From positions 1,612,001 through 1,676,000 of the forward strand of contig NZ_CP082322.1 in NCBI RefSeq assembly GCF_019884725.1: DNA of 64,000 nucleotides. Reading direction: 5' to 3'. This document shows positions 52,013 to 61,244 of this stretch, in pieces. This stretch comes from Leucobacter tenebrionis. GTDB lineage: Bacteria; Actinomycetota; Actinomycetes; Actinomycetales; Microbacteriaceae. The notes under the pieces are model-generated. The model saw only the letters and a program-made list of their open reading frames with translations, was not told the DNA's origin and ran no database searches. The position numbers were made by a program, and so were the translations under genes. The number at the start of each line of letters is the position of its first letter. Position 1 is the first letter of the stretch.

Positions 52013-53317
52013 TCAGTCAGCGATCACGCGCTCCACGACGAGGGGACGCGGATCCGGAACCCCCTCTCCGATCTCCACCGCAGAAGCGAGCGACTCGATG
52101 CCTCGCGCCATCCGCCCCGGAGAATCGCACGAGACCTCGAACAGCGGGTCGCCGGCCCGCACCCGATCGCCCGGCCTCACGAGCACCTCGACCCCGGCCG
52201 CATGGTCCACCGGATCACCCGGCCGCGCGCGGCCTGCGCCGAGGCGCCACACTCCGACGCCCACGGCGCGGGCGTCGACGCGCTGCACGATCCCCTCGGA
52301 CACCGCCCGCACGGTCTCCGTCTCGTGCGCGACGGGCAACGGCGCATCGGGGTCACCGCCCTGCCCCGCGATGAGTCTCCGCCACGCGTCCATCGCCCGA
52401 CCGTCGGCGAGAGCCGCCTCGGGGTCCGCATCTCCGCGCCCGGCGAGCTCCAGCATCTCCCGCGCCAGCGCCAGCGTCAGCTCCACCACATCGGCCGGCC
52501 CGCCGCCCGACAGCACCTCGACCGCCTCGCGCACCTCGTTCGCGTTTCCGACCGCCCGTCCGAGCGGTGCGTCCATGTCGGTGATGAGCGCCACCGTGCG
52601 CAGGCCCGAATCGGCGCCCAGCCTGGTCATCGTCTCCGCGAGATCCCGCGCATCGTCGACCGACGGCAGGAACGCGCCCGAACCGAACTTCACGTCGAGC
52701 ACCAGCCCGTCGGCGCCCTCGGCGATCTTCTTGCTCATGATCGAGGAGGCGATCAGCGGGACCGAGGCGACAGTGCCCGTCACATCGCGCAGCGCGTACA
52801 TCGCACGATCCGCCGGCGCGAGACCCGACCCCGCAGCGCAGATCACACCGCCCACGTCGCGCAGCATGCGTTCCATCTCATCGTTGGACAGCGCGGCCCG
52901 CCAACCCGGAATCGACTCGAGCTTGTCGAGGGTGCCGCCCGTGTGCCCCAGCCCGCGCCCTGACAGCTGCGGCACCGCGACCCCCAGCGAGGCCATGAGC
53001 GGCACCAGCGGCAGCGTGATCTTGTCGCCCACACCGCCCGTCGAGTGCTTATCGATCGCGGGGCGCCCCAGCCCCGAGAAACTCATGCGCTCGCCGCTCG
53101 CGATCATCGCAGCGGTCAGATCACGGATCTCGTCGCGCCCCATTCCCTGGATCACGACCGCCATGAGCAGCGCACTCATCTGCTCGGGTGCCACAGCACC
53201 TCGGGTGAACGCGTCGACCAGCCAGTCGATCTCGGCTCGGGTGAGCACCCCCGCGAATCGCTTGCGGGTGATCAAGTCGACGACGTCGAAAGGTTCGGGA
53301 TCCCTGAGCTGCTCCAT
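52013..53317 (-). CDS. deoA: Thymidine phosphorylase
   Basis: 434 residues. The family signature is visible as SGRGLGHTGGTLDKLESIPG (about 118-137), with the N-terminal VDLITRKRFAGVLTRAEI, phosphate-binding KHSTGGVGDKITLPLVP, and SIMSKKIAEGADGLVLDVKFG. The C-terminal PYNP domain is present. It splits thymidine or uridine with phosphate to base plus (deoxy)ribose-1-phosphate, which the phosphohexomutase may then convert. A minus-strand TAGGCT (53324-53329) lies 6 nt before ATG: a leaderless start. Confidence 0.95.
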   Translation of the reverse strand: MEQLRDPEPFDVVDLITRKRFAGVLTRAEIDWLVDAFTRGAVAPEQMSALLMAVVIQGMGRDEIRDLTAAMIASGERMSFSGLGRPAIDKHSTGGVGDKITLPLVPLMASLGVAVPQLSGRGLGHTGGTLDKLESIPGWRAALSNDEMERMLRDVGGVICAAGSGLAPADRAMYALRDVTGTVASVPLIASSIMSKKIAEGADGLVLDVKFGSGAFLPSVDDARDLAETMTRLGADSGLRTVALITDMDAPLGRAVGNANEVREAVEVLSGGGPADVVELTLALAREMLELAGRGDADPEAALADGRAMDAWRRLIAGQGGDPDAPLPVAHETETVRAVSEGIVQRVDARAVGVGVWRLGAGRARPGDPVDHAAGVEVLVRPGDRVRAGDPLFEVSCDSPGRMARGIESLASAVEIGEGVPDPRPLVVERVIAD

Positions 53318-53394
53318 GACAACAGCCTAGGCGGAGCCACCGACATTCTCGGTCGATGAGCGTCTCCGGACTGAGCTCGGGGCGACGGCGCGCC

Positions 53395-54393
53395 TCAGAA
53401 CACGTCGAGGAGGCGTGATCGCTCGGGGTCGGGCCGCCCCAGATCCGCGTCTTGCCCGACCGCGATCCAGCAGCCCGTCAGCAGCAGCGTGCGGCAGATC
53501 ACGTTGAACCAGATCAGCAGGCCCACCAGCACGGCGAACGAGGCGAGCAGCGGATTGTTCGAGGCCCCGCCCAGCAGCGAGGCGCCCAGCACCTTGATCC
53601 CGAACAGCGCCAATCCGCCGAGCGCGCAACCGCGCACCAGACTCCACCGCGGCACGTGGACCTCGGCGAGGAACTTGAAGATCGCGACGAGCACGAGCGT
53701 GTCGAACACGTACATCGCGCCGTAACGCGCGATCGTGCCGAGACCGCTCATGAGCCAGCCGTCCGGATCCCCGCCGATCCAAGACAGCAGCAGGGTCGTG
53801 AGGTTCGAACTGAACACCGTCAGTGCCGCCGACACCATGATCGCCAGCATGAAGGCCACCGCGAGCACCAGATCGCGAAGCTTCAGCAGCAGCACATTGC
53901 GGTACTGCCGCACCTCCAGGCCGAAGATGATGCGGATCGCGCGACGCGTGCCCGTGAACCATGTGACCGCGACGTAGACGAGGGCGACGCCCGCGACGGC
54001 GCTGCTCCAGTCGAGCGTGCGGCCCTGCAGCAGCGTCGTCAGCGACACCGCACCGCCGTCGCCCGTGCCGACCAGTCCGGGCACGAGCAGGTTGAGCTGC
54101 TCGATCAGCGAGTCGAGCAGCTCGGGCCGCCCGCGCAGCACGATCCCGAACACGCTGAAGCCGATCCACAGCGCCGCGAACACGGCGAACACTGCCTGAT
54201 AGCTCATGCCGGCCGCGAGCACCGACCCGCCGACATCGGTGAAGTGGAAGAACGATCGGAGCGGACGCGAATCCCTGACCCGCGACCAGACGCCCTGCCC
54301 CTGCTGCACGAGTTCGCGACCGGCCGCGGAGACGCGAAACGCCCCGCGATCCCGCCCCTCCGAGGAGGGGCGAGGATCGCGGGGCGTCGTCAT
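53395..54393 (-). CDS. YihY/BrkB-family membrane protein
   Basis: 332 residues with about six transmembrane segments: VGGSVLAAGMSYQAVFAVFA, ALWIGFSVFGIVLRG, VAGVALVYVAVTWFTGTRRA, LRDLVLAVAFMLAIMVSAAL and two later ones. The YihY/virulence factor BrkB (UPF0761) pattern is clear. Function in the membrane is not established; it is not an RNase despite older naming. The start is doubtful: ATG 54393 has no SD, and codons 3-19 coincide with a 23-bp hairpin that looks like the sdh terminator; GTG 54309 would start translation after the hairpin. Confidence 0.8.
   Translation of the reverse strand: MTTPRDPRPSSEGRDRGAFRVSAAGRELVQQGQGVWSRVRDSRPLRSFFHFTDVGGSVLAAGMSYQAVFAVFAALWIGFSVFGIVLRGRPELLDSLIEQLNLLVPGLVGTGDGGAVSLTTLLQGRTLDWSSAVAGVALVYVAVTWFTGTRRAIRIIFGLEVRQYRNVLLLKLRDLVLAVAFMLAIMVSAALTVFSSNLTTLLLSWIGGDPDGWLMSGLGTIARYGAMYVFDTLVLVAIFKFLAEVHVPRWSLVRGCALGGLALFGIKVLGASLLGGASNNPLLASFAVLVGLLIWFNVICRTLLLTGCWIAVGQDADLGRPDPERSRLLDVF
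54339..54387 (-). terminator. Long hairpin after sdhB, overlapping the YihY-gene start
   Basis: Arms 54339-54361 and 54364-54387 pair over 23 bp with a single bulged base (54373) and a 2-nt GA centre. On the minus strand it follows the sdhB stop by 42 bp and is followed by TTTC. It resembles a terminator of the sdh operon but falls inside the 5' coding part of the YihY-family frame. Confidence 0.65.
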
Positions 54394-54428
54394 GTCGTCG
54401 AGCGGAGTCACCCGGCGCCGAGCTCGGG

Positions 54429-55220
54429 CTACTTCGTCTTGCCGGTGCGGATCGCGGCCTTCACCTCGGCGATTGCCTTGGTGACCTGGATGCCGCGAGG
54501 GCACGCGTCGGTGCAGTTGAAGGTGGTGCGGCAGCGCCACACGCCCTCGGTGTCGTTCAGCACGTCGAGGCGCACCTGAGCGTTGTCATCGCGCGAATCG
54601 AAGATGAAGCGGTGCGCGTTGACGATCGCGGCCGGACCGAAGTACTGGCCGTCGGTCCAGAACACCGGGCAGCTCGTGGTGCATGCCGCGCACAGGATGC
54701 ACTTCGTGGTGTCGTCGAAACGCTCGCGATCCTCGATCGTCTGCAGGCGCTCCTGGCCGGGGGCCGGCGGTGCCGAGTCGGCCATGAGGAACGGGTTGAC
54801 CGCGCGGTACGCAGCGAAGAACGGCTCCATGTCGACGATCAGGTCCTTCTCGAGGGGCAGGCCCTTGATCGCCTCGACGTAGATCGGCTTCGTGATGTCG
54901 AGATCCTTGATGAGGGTCTTGCAGGCGAGCCGGTTCTTGCCGTTGATGCGCATCGCGTCGGAACCGCAGATGCCGTGCGCGCAGGATCGGCGGAAGGCGA
55001 GGCTGCCGTCCTGATCCCACTTGATGCGGTGCAGCGCGTCGAGGATGCGGTCGGTCGGGTACATCTCGACATCGAAATCCTCCCAGTACGCATCGCGACC
55101 CGACTCGGGGTTGTAGCGGCGCACCAGCAGGGTGACGGTGAACGACTGGGGCGCATCGGGTGCGCCGCCGGCGGCCCCGGAGGACTCGACGGACGTAGCC
55201 TCGGCAGTAGCTGTGCTCAT
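54429..55220 (-). CDS. sdhB: Succinate dehydrogenase iron-sulfur subunit
   Basis: 263 residues. The 2Fe-2S ferredoxin domain has CAHGICGSDAMRINGKNRLAC, with Asp at one position as in E. coli SdhB; the C-terminal domain has CILCAACTTSCPVF and CRTTFNCTDACPRGIQ for the 4Fe-4S and 3Fe-4S clusters. It passes electrons from the flavoprotein to menaquinone. An N-terminal Ala/Ser/Gly-rich extension of about 25 residues is present. Last gene of sdhCDAB, 3 bp after sdhA. Confidence 0.97.
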   Translation of the reverse strand: MSTATAEATSVESSGAAGGAPDAPQSFTVTLLVRRYNPESGRDAYWEDFDVEMYPTDRILDALHRIKWDQDGSLAFRRSCAHGICGSDAMRINGKNRLACKTLIKDLDITKPIYVEAIKGLPLEKDLIVDMEPFFAAYRAVNPFLMADSAPPAPGQERLQTIEDRERFDDTTKCILCAACTTSCPVFWTDGQYFGPAAIVNAHRFIFDSRDDNAQVRLDVLNDTEGVWRCRTTFNCTDACPRGIQVTKAIAEVKAAIRTGKTK

Positions 55221-55223
55221 GGC

Positions 55224-57056
55224 CTAGTACTTCCTCTCCATCGGCGGGTAGTTGAACTCGCCCTGCTCGTTCTTGGTGAACACCACCGGCTTCCAGTCGA
55301 GCCGGATGTGGTCCTCGGGGTCGGCGGAGTGGGGATCACCCGAGAGGTACGCCATGGTGTGCTTCATGTAGTTCTCGTCGTCGCGGTTCGGGTAGTCGTC
55401 GCGCATGTGCCCGCCACGGCTCTCCTTGCGGTTGCGCGCCGTGTAGGCGAGCACCTCTGCGAGGTCGAGCAGGAAGCCCAGCTCGATCGCCTCGAGCAGA
55501 TCCGTGTTGTACCGCTTGCCGCGATCCTGCACTCCGACGTTCATGTAGCGCACGCGCAGATCGTGGATCACGCCGAGCACCTCGGTCAGCGATTCCTCGG
55601 TGCGGAACACCTGGGCGCCGCGGTCCATCGCCTCCTGCAGCTCGCGCCGGATGTCTGCAACGCGCTCGGTGCCGGAGCCCGTGCGGAAGCGCTCGACCAG
55701 CTCGCGGATCTCTTTCGCCGGGTCGGCGGGGAGGTCGACGAAGCTCGCGGTCTGCGCGTAGTCGGCGGCGTTGTTGCCGGATCGCTTGCCGAACACGTTG
55801 ATGTCGAGCAGCGAGTTGGTACCGAGACGATTTGCGCCGTGCACGGAGACGCAGGCGCACTCGCCCGCGGCGTAGAGGCCGGGGACCACGGTCTCGTTGT
55901 CCATGAGCACCTCGGCGGCGTTGTTCGTCGGAATGCCGCCCATGGCGTAGTGCGCCGTGGGGAACACCGGCACGGGCTCGGTCACGGGATCCACACCGAG
56001 ATAGGTGCGGGCGAACTCCGTGATGTCGGGCAGCTTCGTCTCGAGCACCTCGGCGCCCAGGTGGGTGCAGTCGAGGTAGACGTAGTCCTTGTGCGGGCCG
56101 GCGCCGCGGCCGTCGAGCACCTCCTGCACCATGCAGCGGGCGACGATGTCGCGCGGCGCCAGGTCCTTGATGGTCGGCGCATAGCGCTCCATGAAGCGCT
56201 CGCCGCTCGCGTTGCGCAGGATCGCGCCCTCGCCTCGGGCGCCCTCGGTGAGGAGGATGCCGAGTCCCGCGAGCCCCGTCGGGTGGAACTGGTAGAACTC
56301 CATGTCCTCGAGGGGCAGGCCCTTGCGCCAGATGATGCCGACGCCGTCGCCCGTGAGCGTGTGGGCGTTCGAGGTGGTCTTGAAGATCTTGCCGAAACCG
56401 CCCGTGGCGAACACGATCGACTTGGCCTGGAAGACGTGCAGCTCGCCGGTGGCGAGTTCGTAGGCCACGACGCCGGCCGGGCGGCGGTTCTTGCCCTCGC
56501 CGGTCATCACCAGATCGAGCACGTAGAACTCGTTGTAGAAGTTGACGCCCAGCTTCACGCAGTTCTGGAACAGCGTCTGCAGGATCATGTGGCCGGTGCG
56601 GTCGGCTGCGTAGCAGGCGCGACGCACGGGCGCCTTGCCGTGGTCGCGCGTGTGGCCGCCGAAGCGCCGCTGGTCGATCTTGCCCTCGGGCGTGCGGTTG
56701 AAGGGCAGACCCATGTTCTCGAGGTCGATGACCGCGTCGATGGCCTCCTTCGCGAGGATCTCAGCCGCGTCCTGATCGACGAGGTAGTCGCCGCCCTTGA
56801 CCGTGTCGAAGGTGTGCCACTCCCAGTTGTCGTCCTCGACGTTCGCGAGGGCCGCCGCCATGCCGCCCTGCGCCGCTCCCGTGTGCGAGCGCGTCGGGTA
56901 CAGCTTGGTGATGACCGCGGTCTTCGCCTTGGGGCCGGCCTCGATCGCGGCGCGCATGCCCGCCCCGCCCGCTCCGACGATGACGACGTCGAACTGATGG
57001 TAAGTGACACCGTCCTTGACGGTGACTTCCTCGCCCTGATGGATGTCTGTGGTCAC
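55224..57056 (-). CDS. sdhA: Succinate dehydrogenase flavoprotein subunit
   Basis: 610 residues. [19 protein letters not shown] (FAD), then [16 protein letters not shown] with the His that carries covalent FAD, active-site [23 protein letters not shown], and [23 protein letters not shown]. It oxidises succinate to fumarate in the TCA cycle. Lies 45 bp after sdhD and 3 bp before sdhB. Confidence 0.98.
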   Translation of the reverse strand: MTTDIHQGEEVTVKDGVTYHQFDVVIVGAGGAGMRAAIEAGPKAKTAVITKLYPTRSHTGAAQGGMAAALANVEDDNWEWHTFDTVKGGDYLVDQDAAEILAKEAIDAVIDLENMGLPFNRTPEGKIDQRRFGGHTRDHGKAPVRRACYAADRTGHMILQTLFQNCVKLGVNFYNEFYVLDLVMTGEGKNRRPAGVVAYELATGELHVFQAKSIVFATGGFGKIFKTTSNAHTLTGDGVGIIWRKGLPLEDMEFYQFHPTGLAGLGILLTEGARGEGAILRNASGERFMERYAPTIKDLAPRDIVARCMVQEVLDGRGAGPHKDYVYLDCTHLGAEVLETKLPDITEFARTYLGVDPVTEPVPVFPTAHYAMGGIPTNNAAEVLMDNETVVPGLYAAGECACVSVHGANRLGTNSLLDINVFGKRSGNNAADYAQTASFVDLPADPAKEIRELVERFRTGSGTERVADIRRELQEAMDRGAQVFRTEESLTEVLGVIHDLRVRYMNVGVQDRGKRYNTDLLEAIELGFLLDLAEVLAYTARNRKESRGGHMRDDYPNRDDENYMKHTMAYLSGDPHSADPEDHIRLDWKPVVFTKNEQGEFNYPPMERKY

Positions 57057-57101
57057 GTGAATCCTATTCTTCGAGTCTGTAAGCCTGAGCTGCCGGCGCC
57101 G

Positions 57102-57548
57102 CTACGACGCGGTGCAGAACGATGCGACGAGCGACGGATCGGCACCCGCGGGGCAGGGATCGAGCGTGAACACCACGAAAGTGCCGAGCAGGATCAGCAG
57201 CGCGGCCGACAGGAACAGCAGCACCTTGAAGGTCTTCGCGAGACCCGGGCGGACGACGTAGTCGTTCACGATGGTGCGCATGCCGTTGGCGCCGTGAATG
57301 AGGGCGAGCCACAGCAGCAGCACGTCCCACACCTGCCAGAACGGATTGGCGAGCTTGCCGCCCACGAAGCCGAAGTCGATCGCGTGGACGCCGCCGGGCG
57401 TCGCGATCAGGTTGGAGAAGAGGTGTCCGAACACGAGCACCACGAGCAGAACGCCCGAGACGCGCATGTAGATCCAGCCCCACTTCTCCCAATTGGTGCG
57501 CTTCTTGGCGGGGGCCTGCGAGCGCGGGGATTCGATGGTCATCGTCAT
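57102..57548 (-). CDS. sdhD: Succinate dehydrogenase membrane anchor subunit
   Basis: 148 residues, three transmembrane segments. MRVSGVLLVVLVFGHLFSNL, with a heme-ligand candidate His, and LALIHGANGMRTIVNDYV are typical of SdhD. It anchors the complex and forms the quinone site with SdhC. 16 bp after sdhC. Confidence 0.93.
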   Translation of the reverse strand: MTMTIESPRSQAPAKKRTNWEKWGWIYMRVSGVLLVVLVFGHLFSNLIATPGGVHAIDFGFVGGKLANPFWQVWDVLLLWLALIHGANGMRTIVNDYVVRPGLAKTFKVLLFLSAALLILLGTFVVFTLDPCPAGADPSLVASFCTAS

Positions 57549-57564
57549 GTCTGTCTCTCCTCGC

Positions 57565-57981
57565 CTAGTGCCCGAACACGTTCATCAGGTGACGCGGCAG
57601 GAAGCCGGCCATCGTGATGACCCAAGCGGCCACCACGATCCAGAACATCGTGCGCTGGTACTGCGCACCCTTGCGCCAGTAGTCGACCAGGATGATGCGG
57701 ATGCCGTTGTAGGCGTGGAACACGATCGCGGCGACGAGGGCGGCCTCGCCGAGACCCATGATGGGAGTCTTGTAGACGCTCATGACGGCGTTGTAAGCCT
57801 CGGGGCTCACACGCACGAGCGCGGTGTCGAGCACGTGCACGAGCAGGAAGAAGAAGATGGCGACGCCCGTGATACGGTGCAGCACCCACGACCACATGCC
57901 CTCGTTGCCGCGGTAGAGAGTGCCACCCGGGCGACTCTTCTTCTTCGCCGCGGGTGCGGCCTCTGCCGTTTGGGCTGACAC
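57565..57981 (-). CDS. sdhC: Succinate dehydrogenase cytochrome b556 subunit
   Basis: 138 residues, three transmembrane segments. SWVLHRITGVAIFFFLLVHV is the SdhC signature (H-R-x-S/T-G) with the heme His in LVHVLD; FHAYNGIRIILVDYW follows. GTG 57981 was chosen since AAGGAGG lies 6 nt upstream; an upstream Met (58014) has none. First gene of sdhCDAB. The 228 bp to the divergent manC hold both promoters. Confidence 0.93.
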   Translation of the reverse strand: MSAQTAEAAPAAKKKSRPGGTLYRGNEGMWSWVLHRITGVAIFFFLLVHVLDTALVRVSPEAYNAVMSVYKTPIMGLGEAALVAAIVFHAYNGIRIILVDYWRKGAQYQRTMFWIVVAAWVITMAGFLPRHLMNVFGH

Positions 57982-58196
57982 GGGCTTCCTCCTTGGTCCT
58001 GCTTCGACGAGCACTGCTCGACGGCTGACGGTGCGGCCCCGGCGAGCGCACCCGAGGGCGCCTCAAACTGAGAATCCGCTGCGCACCCATTATGGCACCT
58101 TTTCGCCGACGGCCCTGCACGACGAAAGCGGCCCGGATACGCGGATTCATCTGATGATTCGGTGATCTCCGAACCGATTCTTCGAGCCTACTGGCC

Positions 58197-58202
58197 TAGT
58201 CT
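58197..58202 (+). promoter_or_regulatory. -10 box of leaderless manC
   Basis: TAGTCT, 7 nt before ATG 58210; no SD. Confidence 0.5.
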
Positions 58203-58209
58203 TGTAGTC

Positions 58210-59340
58210 ATGTCTGACGCGAATGCGCCGCGCCCCGCTATCGAGCGCCTCACCTGCGTGATCCCGGCCGGAGGCGTCGGATCCCGGCTCTGGCCGCTCT
58301 CCCGGTCGAACGCACCCAAGTTCCTGCTCGATCTCACCGGCTCGGGCGACTCCCTGCTGCGCGCCACCTGGGATCGCCTGGCGCCTCTCGCACCCGCGGA
58401 TCGCCTCATGGTCGTCACGGGAGTCTCGCATCGGGAGTCGGTGCAGCAGCAGCTCCCAGAGCTCTTGCCGCAGAACCTCATCACCGAGAGCGAGCCGAAG
58501 GACTCTTCAGCGGCCATCGGACTCGCCGCGGCGCTGCTCGAACTGCGCGATCCCGACGCCATCCTCGGATCCTTCGCAGCCGACCACGTGATCCGAGGCG
58601 ATGTGCTCTTCCAGCGCGCCGTCACCACGGCGGTTCAGGCGGCCGACCGCGGCTACATCGCCACGATCGGCATCCATCCCTCCCACCCGGCCTCCGGGTT
58701 CGGCTACATCTCGTGCGGCGACGCCCGGGGCGACCTGGCTGCGTTCGACGTCTACGACGTGTCCGAGTTCGTCGAGAAGCCCGATTCCGAGCAGGCCGAG
58801 CAGTACCTGGCGCACGGCGGATACCTCTGGAACGCGGGCATGTTCATCGCACGCGCCTCGGTGCTGCTCGATCAGATGGCGCTCTCGGATCCCGACCTCG
58901 TGAGCTCGCTCCGCGAGATCGCCGCGAACTGGGATACGGACCGGGGCGCCGAGGTGCGCGAGCGCCTCTGGCCGGCACTGCCGAAGATCGCGATCGACTA
59001 CACCGTGGCAGAACCCGCCGCCGCCGCGGGCAAGATGGTGTGCGTCGCAGCCCACTTCGACTGGGATGACGTCGGCGACTTCGCATCGGTGGCGAACCTG
59101 CTGACCCGCGGCCGCGGCAGCGACCTCGCGGTGCTCGGCGACGGGGCGCAGGTACTCTCGGACGCGTCGAGCGGCATCGTCGTCTCCGAGAGCGAGCGGC
59201 TCGTGGCGCTCGTGGGCGTGGAGGACGTGGTGGTGGTCGACACGGCCGATGTGCTGCTCGTCACCACCAAGAGCCGCGCGCAGGACGTCAAGAACCTCGT
59301 CAACCGCATGAAGGTCGCGGGCGGCGGGCACCTGCTCTAG
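58210..59340 (+). CDS. manC: Mannose-1-phosphate guanylyltransferase
   Basis: 376 residues. VIPAGGVGSRLWPLSRSNAPKF (about 16-37) is the nucleotidyltransferase signature of GDP-mannose pyrophosphorylases; FAADHVI, ASGFGYISCG, FVEKPD and GGYLWNAGMFIARASVLL follow in the usual order. The C-terminal isomerase domain of bifunctional enzymes is absent. It makes GDP-mannose for glycolipids and glycans, and could supply the GT4 enzymes at 11-13.6 kb. ATG 58210 fits a leaderless message; an in-frame ATG at 58162 has no signal. Confidence 0.93.
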   Translation: MSDANAPRPAIERLTCVIPAGGVGSRLWPLSRSNAPKFLLDLTGSGDSLLRATWDRLAPLAPADRLMVVTGVSHRESVQQQLPELLPQNLITESEPKDSSAAIGLAAALLELRDPDAILGSFAADHVIRGDVLFQRAVTTAVQAADRGYIATIGIHPSHPASGFGYISCGDARGDLAAFDVYDVSEFVEKPDSEQAEQYLAHGGYLWNAGMFIARASVLLDQMALSDPDLVSSLREIAANWDTDRGAEVRERLWPALPKIAIDYTVAEPAAAAGKMVCVAAHFDWDDVGDFASVANLLTRGRGSDLAVLGDGAQVLSDASSGIVVSESERLVALVGVEDVVVVDTADVLLVTTKSRAQDVKNLVNRMKVAGGGHLL

Positions 59341-59432
59341 CCTGCTGCTCCTCAAAACCCCGGCGATCCGCACAAAACCGGCGGCTTTCACGCATTCTCC
59401 TCCGTCCCCACTCGGATCACCGTCATTCTGCA

Positions 59433-60266
59433 TCAACGGCGCGCTGGAAGATGTTTGCCGCGCGCGATGGCCTTGAGAACCAGCTCCTCGACCTCGTGCC
59501 AGTGATGCACCACCTGCGCGTAGGTCACCCTGATCACGTAGTACCCGCGTTCCCCGAGAGCCGCGTCATGTCGTTTGTCGATCTGGCTCTGCTGCTCCTC
59601 TCCGTGTTGTACCCCGTCGATCTGCACGATCAGGCGATCGCCGATCAGGAAGTCGACGCGATGCCCGAGCACCCAGGCCTGAGGACGGATCGGGATGCGC
59701 AACCACCCCAGTCTGGTGCGGAACAGCGTCTCGGTGCCCGAGTCTGCGAGCGGCGTGCACTCCCGCAGCAGCGCCCGTGCAACGCCTCGGAACGGCAGCG
59801 TTTCTAGGGACGGGTAATCGATCAGCTTCTTCCGGAGGGCAGAATCCCAGATCGCGAGGGCCGCGTCACGAGGCTGACAGGACGCCACGCAATCGAGCAC
59901 GTTCTCCAGATGGTCGGCGAGCATGGCAGGCGGACGCAGGACCAGCGGCCGCCTCCAATGCACCACAGCACCGGGAGCCGCAGCTTTCTTCGAAGTCAGA
60001 TGGGCGGCGACGTGGGGTTCCGCATGCCGCAGGACCCACAGCCCCAGCCGGGCGGCCTGGGTGATACAGCTGAGCACCACTCGATGACGCGCGGCGTAGA
60101 CCAGCTGGGGATCCGCATTCCTCACCGCCAACCAACCGTTTCTCGGCCGCATCACTGCCCCCTCGGCGATCGCCCTGGACACGTCGTACCTGGAGAATCC
60201 GCGTGCGAGCAGCTCGGAGGAGGGCAGGACCCCGCCAGCCCTGCGCAGTTCATGTTCGATCGACAT
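59433..60266 (-). CDS. DUF559-domain protein (Vsr-like endonuclease fold) with N-terminal AbiEi-like region
   Basis: 277 residues. The N-terminal about 60 residues (GGVLPSSELLARGFSRYDVS) read like the winged-helix start of AbiEi-type antitoxins. The C-terminal part is DUF559 (HRVDFLIGDRLIVQIDGVQH, then DKRHDAALGERGYYVIRVTY), with the Asp and Asp-x-Asp/Glu pattern of Vsr/PD-(D/E)xK-like nucleases largely visible. The role is unknown; such proteins are common and variable in Microbacteriaceae, often as single genes. A minus-strand CACTAT lies 6 nt before ATG 60266. No toxin partner (AbiEii) is adjacent. Confidence 0.75.
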   Translation of the reverse strand: MSIEHELRRAGGVLPSSELLARGFSRYDVSRAIAEGAVMRPRNGWLAVRNADPQLVYAARHRVVLSCITQAARLGLWVLRHAEPHVAAHLTSKKAAAPGAVVHWRRPLVLRPPAMLADHLENVLDCVASCQPRDAALAIWDSALRKKLIDYPSLETLPFRGVARALLRECTPLADSGTETLFRTRLGWLRIPIRPQAWVLGHRVDFLIGDRLIVQIDGVQHGEEQQSQIDKRHDAALGERGYYVIRVTYAQVVHHWHEVEELVLKAIARGKHLPARR

Positions 60267-60468
60267 GCGTCCATAGTGGTCGCCAGAAGGAGGCCGGATC
60301 GGGCCGATCACACGAACTGGGGATAGATCAGTCACGGTTTCGGATTCACGGCCCCTGTGAGCGAAGTCTGCGGTAGCGCGGAACTCCGGCAATTCGCGTG
60401 TCACCGGGCAATATCGACGGGTTTCTATCGGCCTCCGGCGGATCACCGGAGTTCTGCGCGTCGGCGAC

Positions 60469-60499
60469 AGGAGGGAAGGAAGGAGAAGGAGAAAGGAGG
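60469..60499 (+). repeat. 31-nt homopurine tract containing an extended SD sequence
   Basis: All A/G from 60469 to 60499, ending in AGAAAGGAGGT (with T at 60500), the exact complement of the 16S rRNA 3' tail. It starts 11 bp beyond the stop of the Cache gene, whose minus-strand transcript would carry the pyrimidine complement. The rest of the 244-bp gap between the Cache and DUF559 genes shows nothing. Confidence 0.6.
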
Positions 60500-60510
60500 T
60501 GGAAGAACGC

Positions 60511-61221
60511 CTACCGCGGCACGACGAGCGCGAAGGGGTATCGGCTCGACCGGGCCACCCGCACCGAGCCCTCGAGCGCATCCACCTCGCCGCCCGCGAA
60601 GCGGTCGCCCGTCTCATACTCGGGATCGCTCGACACCACCACTCGGCCGCTCGCATTCACGAGAGTGGCCTCGGGAAGCTCCCCGACGCTGGGCAGCAGC
60701 GCACCCTCGAGCGAGGAGACGAGCACGTCGGCGCAGACCACCCCCGAGAACCGGCCGTCGAGCATCACCGGGATCGACGACGTCACCGTGATCTCATTCG
60801 AGCAGAGGTAATCGACGAAGGGCCCGGCCACGTGGCGTTCGCCCGTCGCCTGCGGCACCCGATACCACTCGAGGCGCACAAGATCGATGGCCGCCTGACC
60901 AGGCCCGAACGTGGACGATGCGAGCAGGCTGCGTTCGGGCCCCTGCCACCAGGCCAGCGGGTTGCCCTCCGAGACGACCGCCTCGCTCGCGCAGTAGCCC
61001 GCGCCGTAGAGCGGGCGTCCGGAGTGATCGAGGATCGCGTGCGCGTCCGCCTCGACGAGCGCCGCGAGCTGCGCACCGGTCATCGGGCCGCCCCGCAGGT
61101 GCTCGTGCAGCTGCGCGCTCAACCGGGGCAGCCAGGCGTCGAGCGGCGCGAAAACGCCGTCGAAGAACTCGTCGACCGCTTCGATCCCGCTCTCGAGCGC
61201 CCGATCCGCTGCCGTGCCCAC
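60511..61221 (-). CDS. Stand-alone soluble Cache (PDC-like) domain protein
   Basis: 236 residues without signal peptide or transmembrane segment. The core resembles a double Cache sensor domain: HAILDHSGRPLYGAGYCASE, then LVRLEWYRVPQATGER and VAGPFVDYLCSNEITVTSSIP, GRFSGVVCADVLVSSL, and VNASGRVVVSSDPEYETGD. The R-x-x-WY ... FVDY ... D pattern is reminiscent of amine/amino-acid binding dCache domains (inference). Cache domains normally sit outside the membrane in receptors; a free cytosolic one is unusual. It follows the GntR gene by 23 bp in one transcription unit, divergent from a polyamine-type ABC importer, so it may be an intracellular ligand sensor for that system. Confidence 0.75.
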   Translation of the reverse strand: MGTAADRALESGIEAVDEFFDGVFAPLDAWLPRLSAQLHEHLRGGPMTGAQLAALVEADAHAILDHSGRPLYGAGYCASEAVVSEGNPLAWWQGPERSLLASSTFGPGQAAIDLVRLEWYRVPQATGERHVAGPFVDYLCSNEITVTSSIPVMLDGRFSGVVCADVLVSSLEGALLPSVGELPEATLVNASGRVVVSSDPEYETGDRFAGGEVDALEGSVRVARSSRYPFALVVPR

Positions 61222-61244
61222 TCAGTCCCTCCCTCTCGAGGCCG

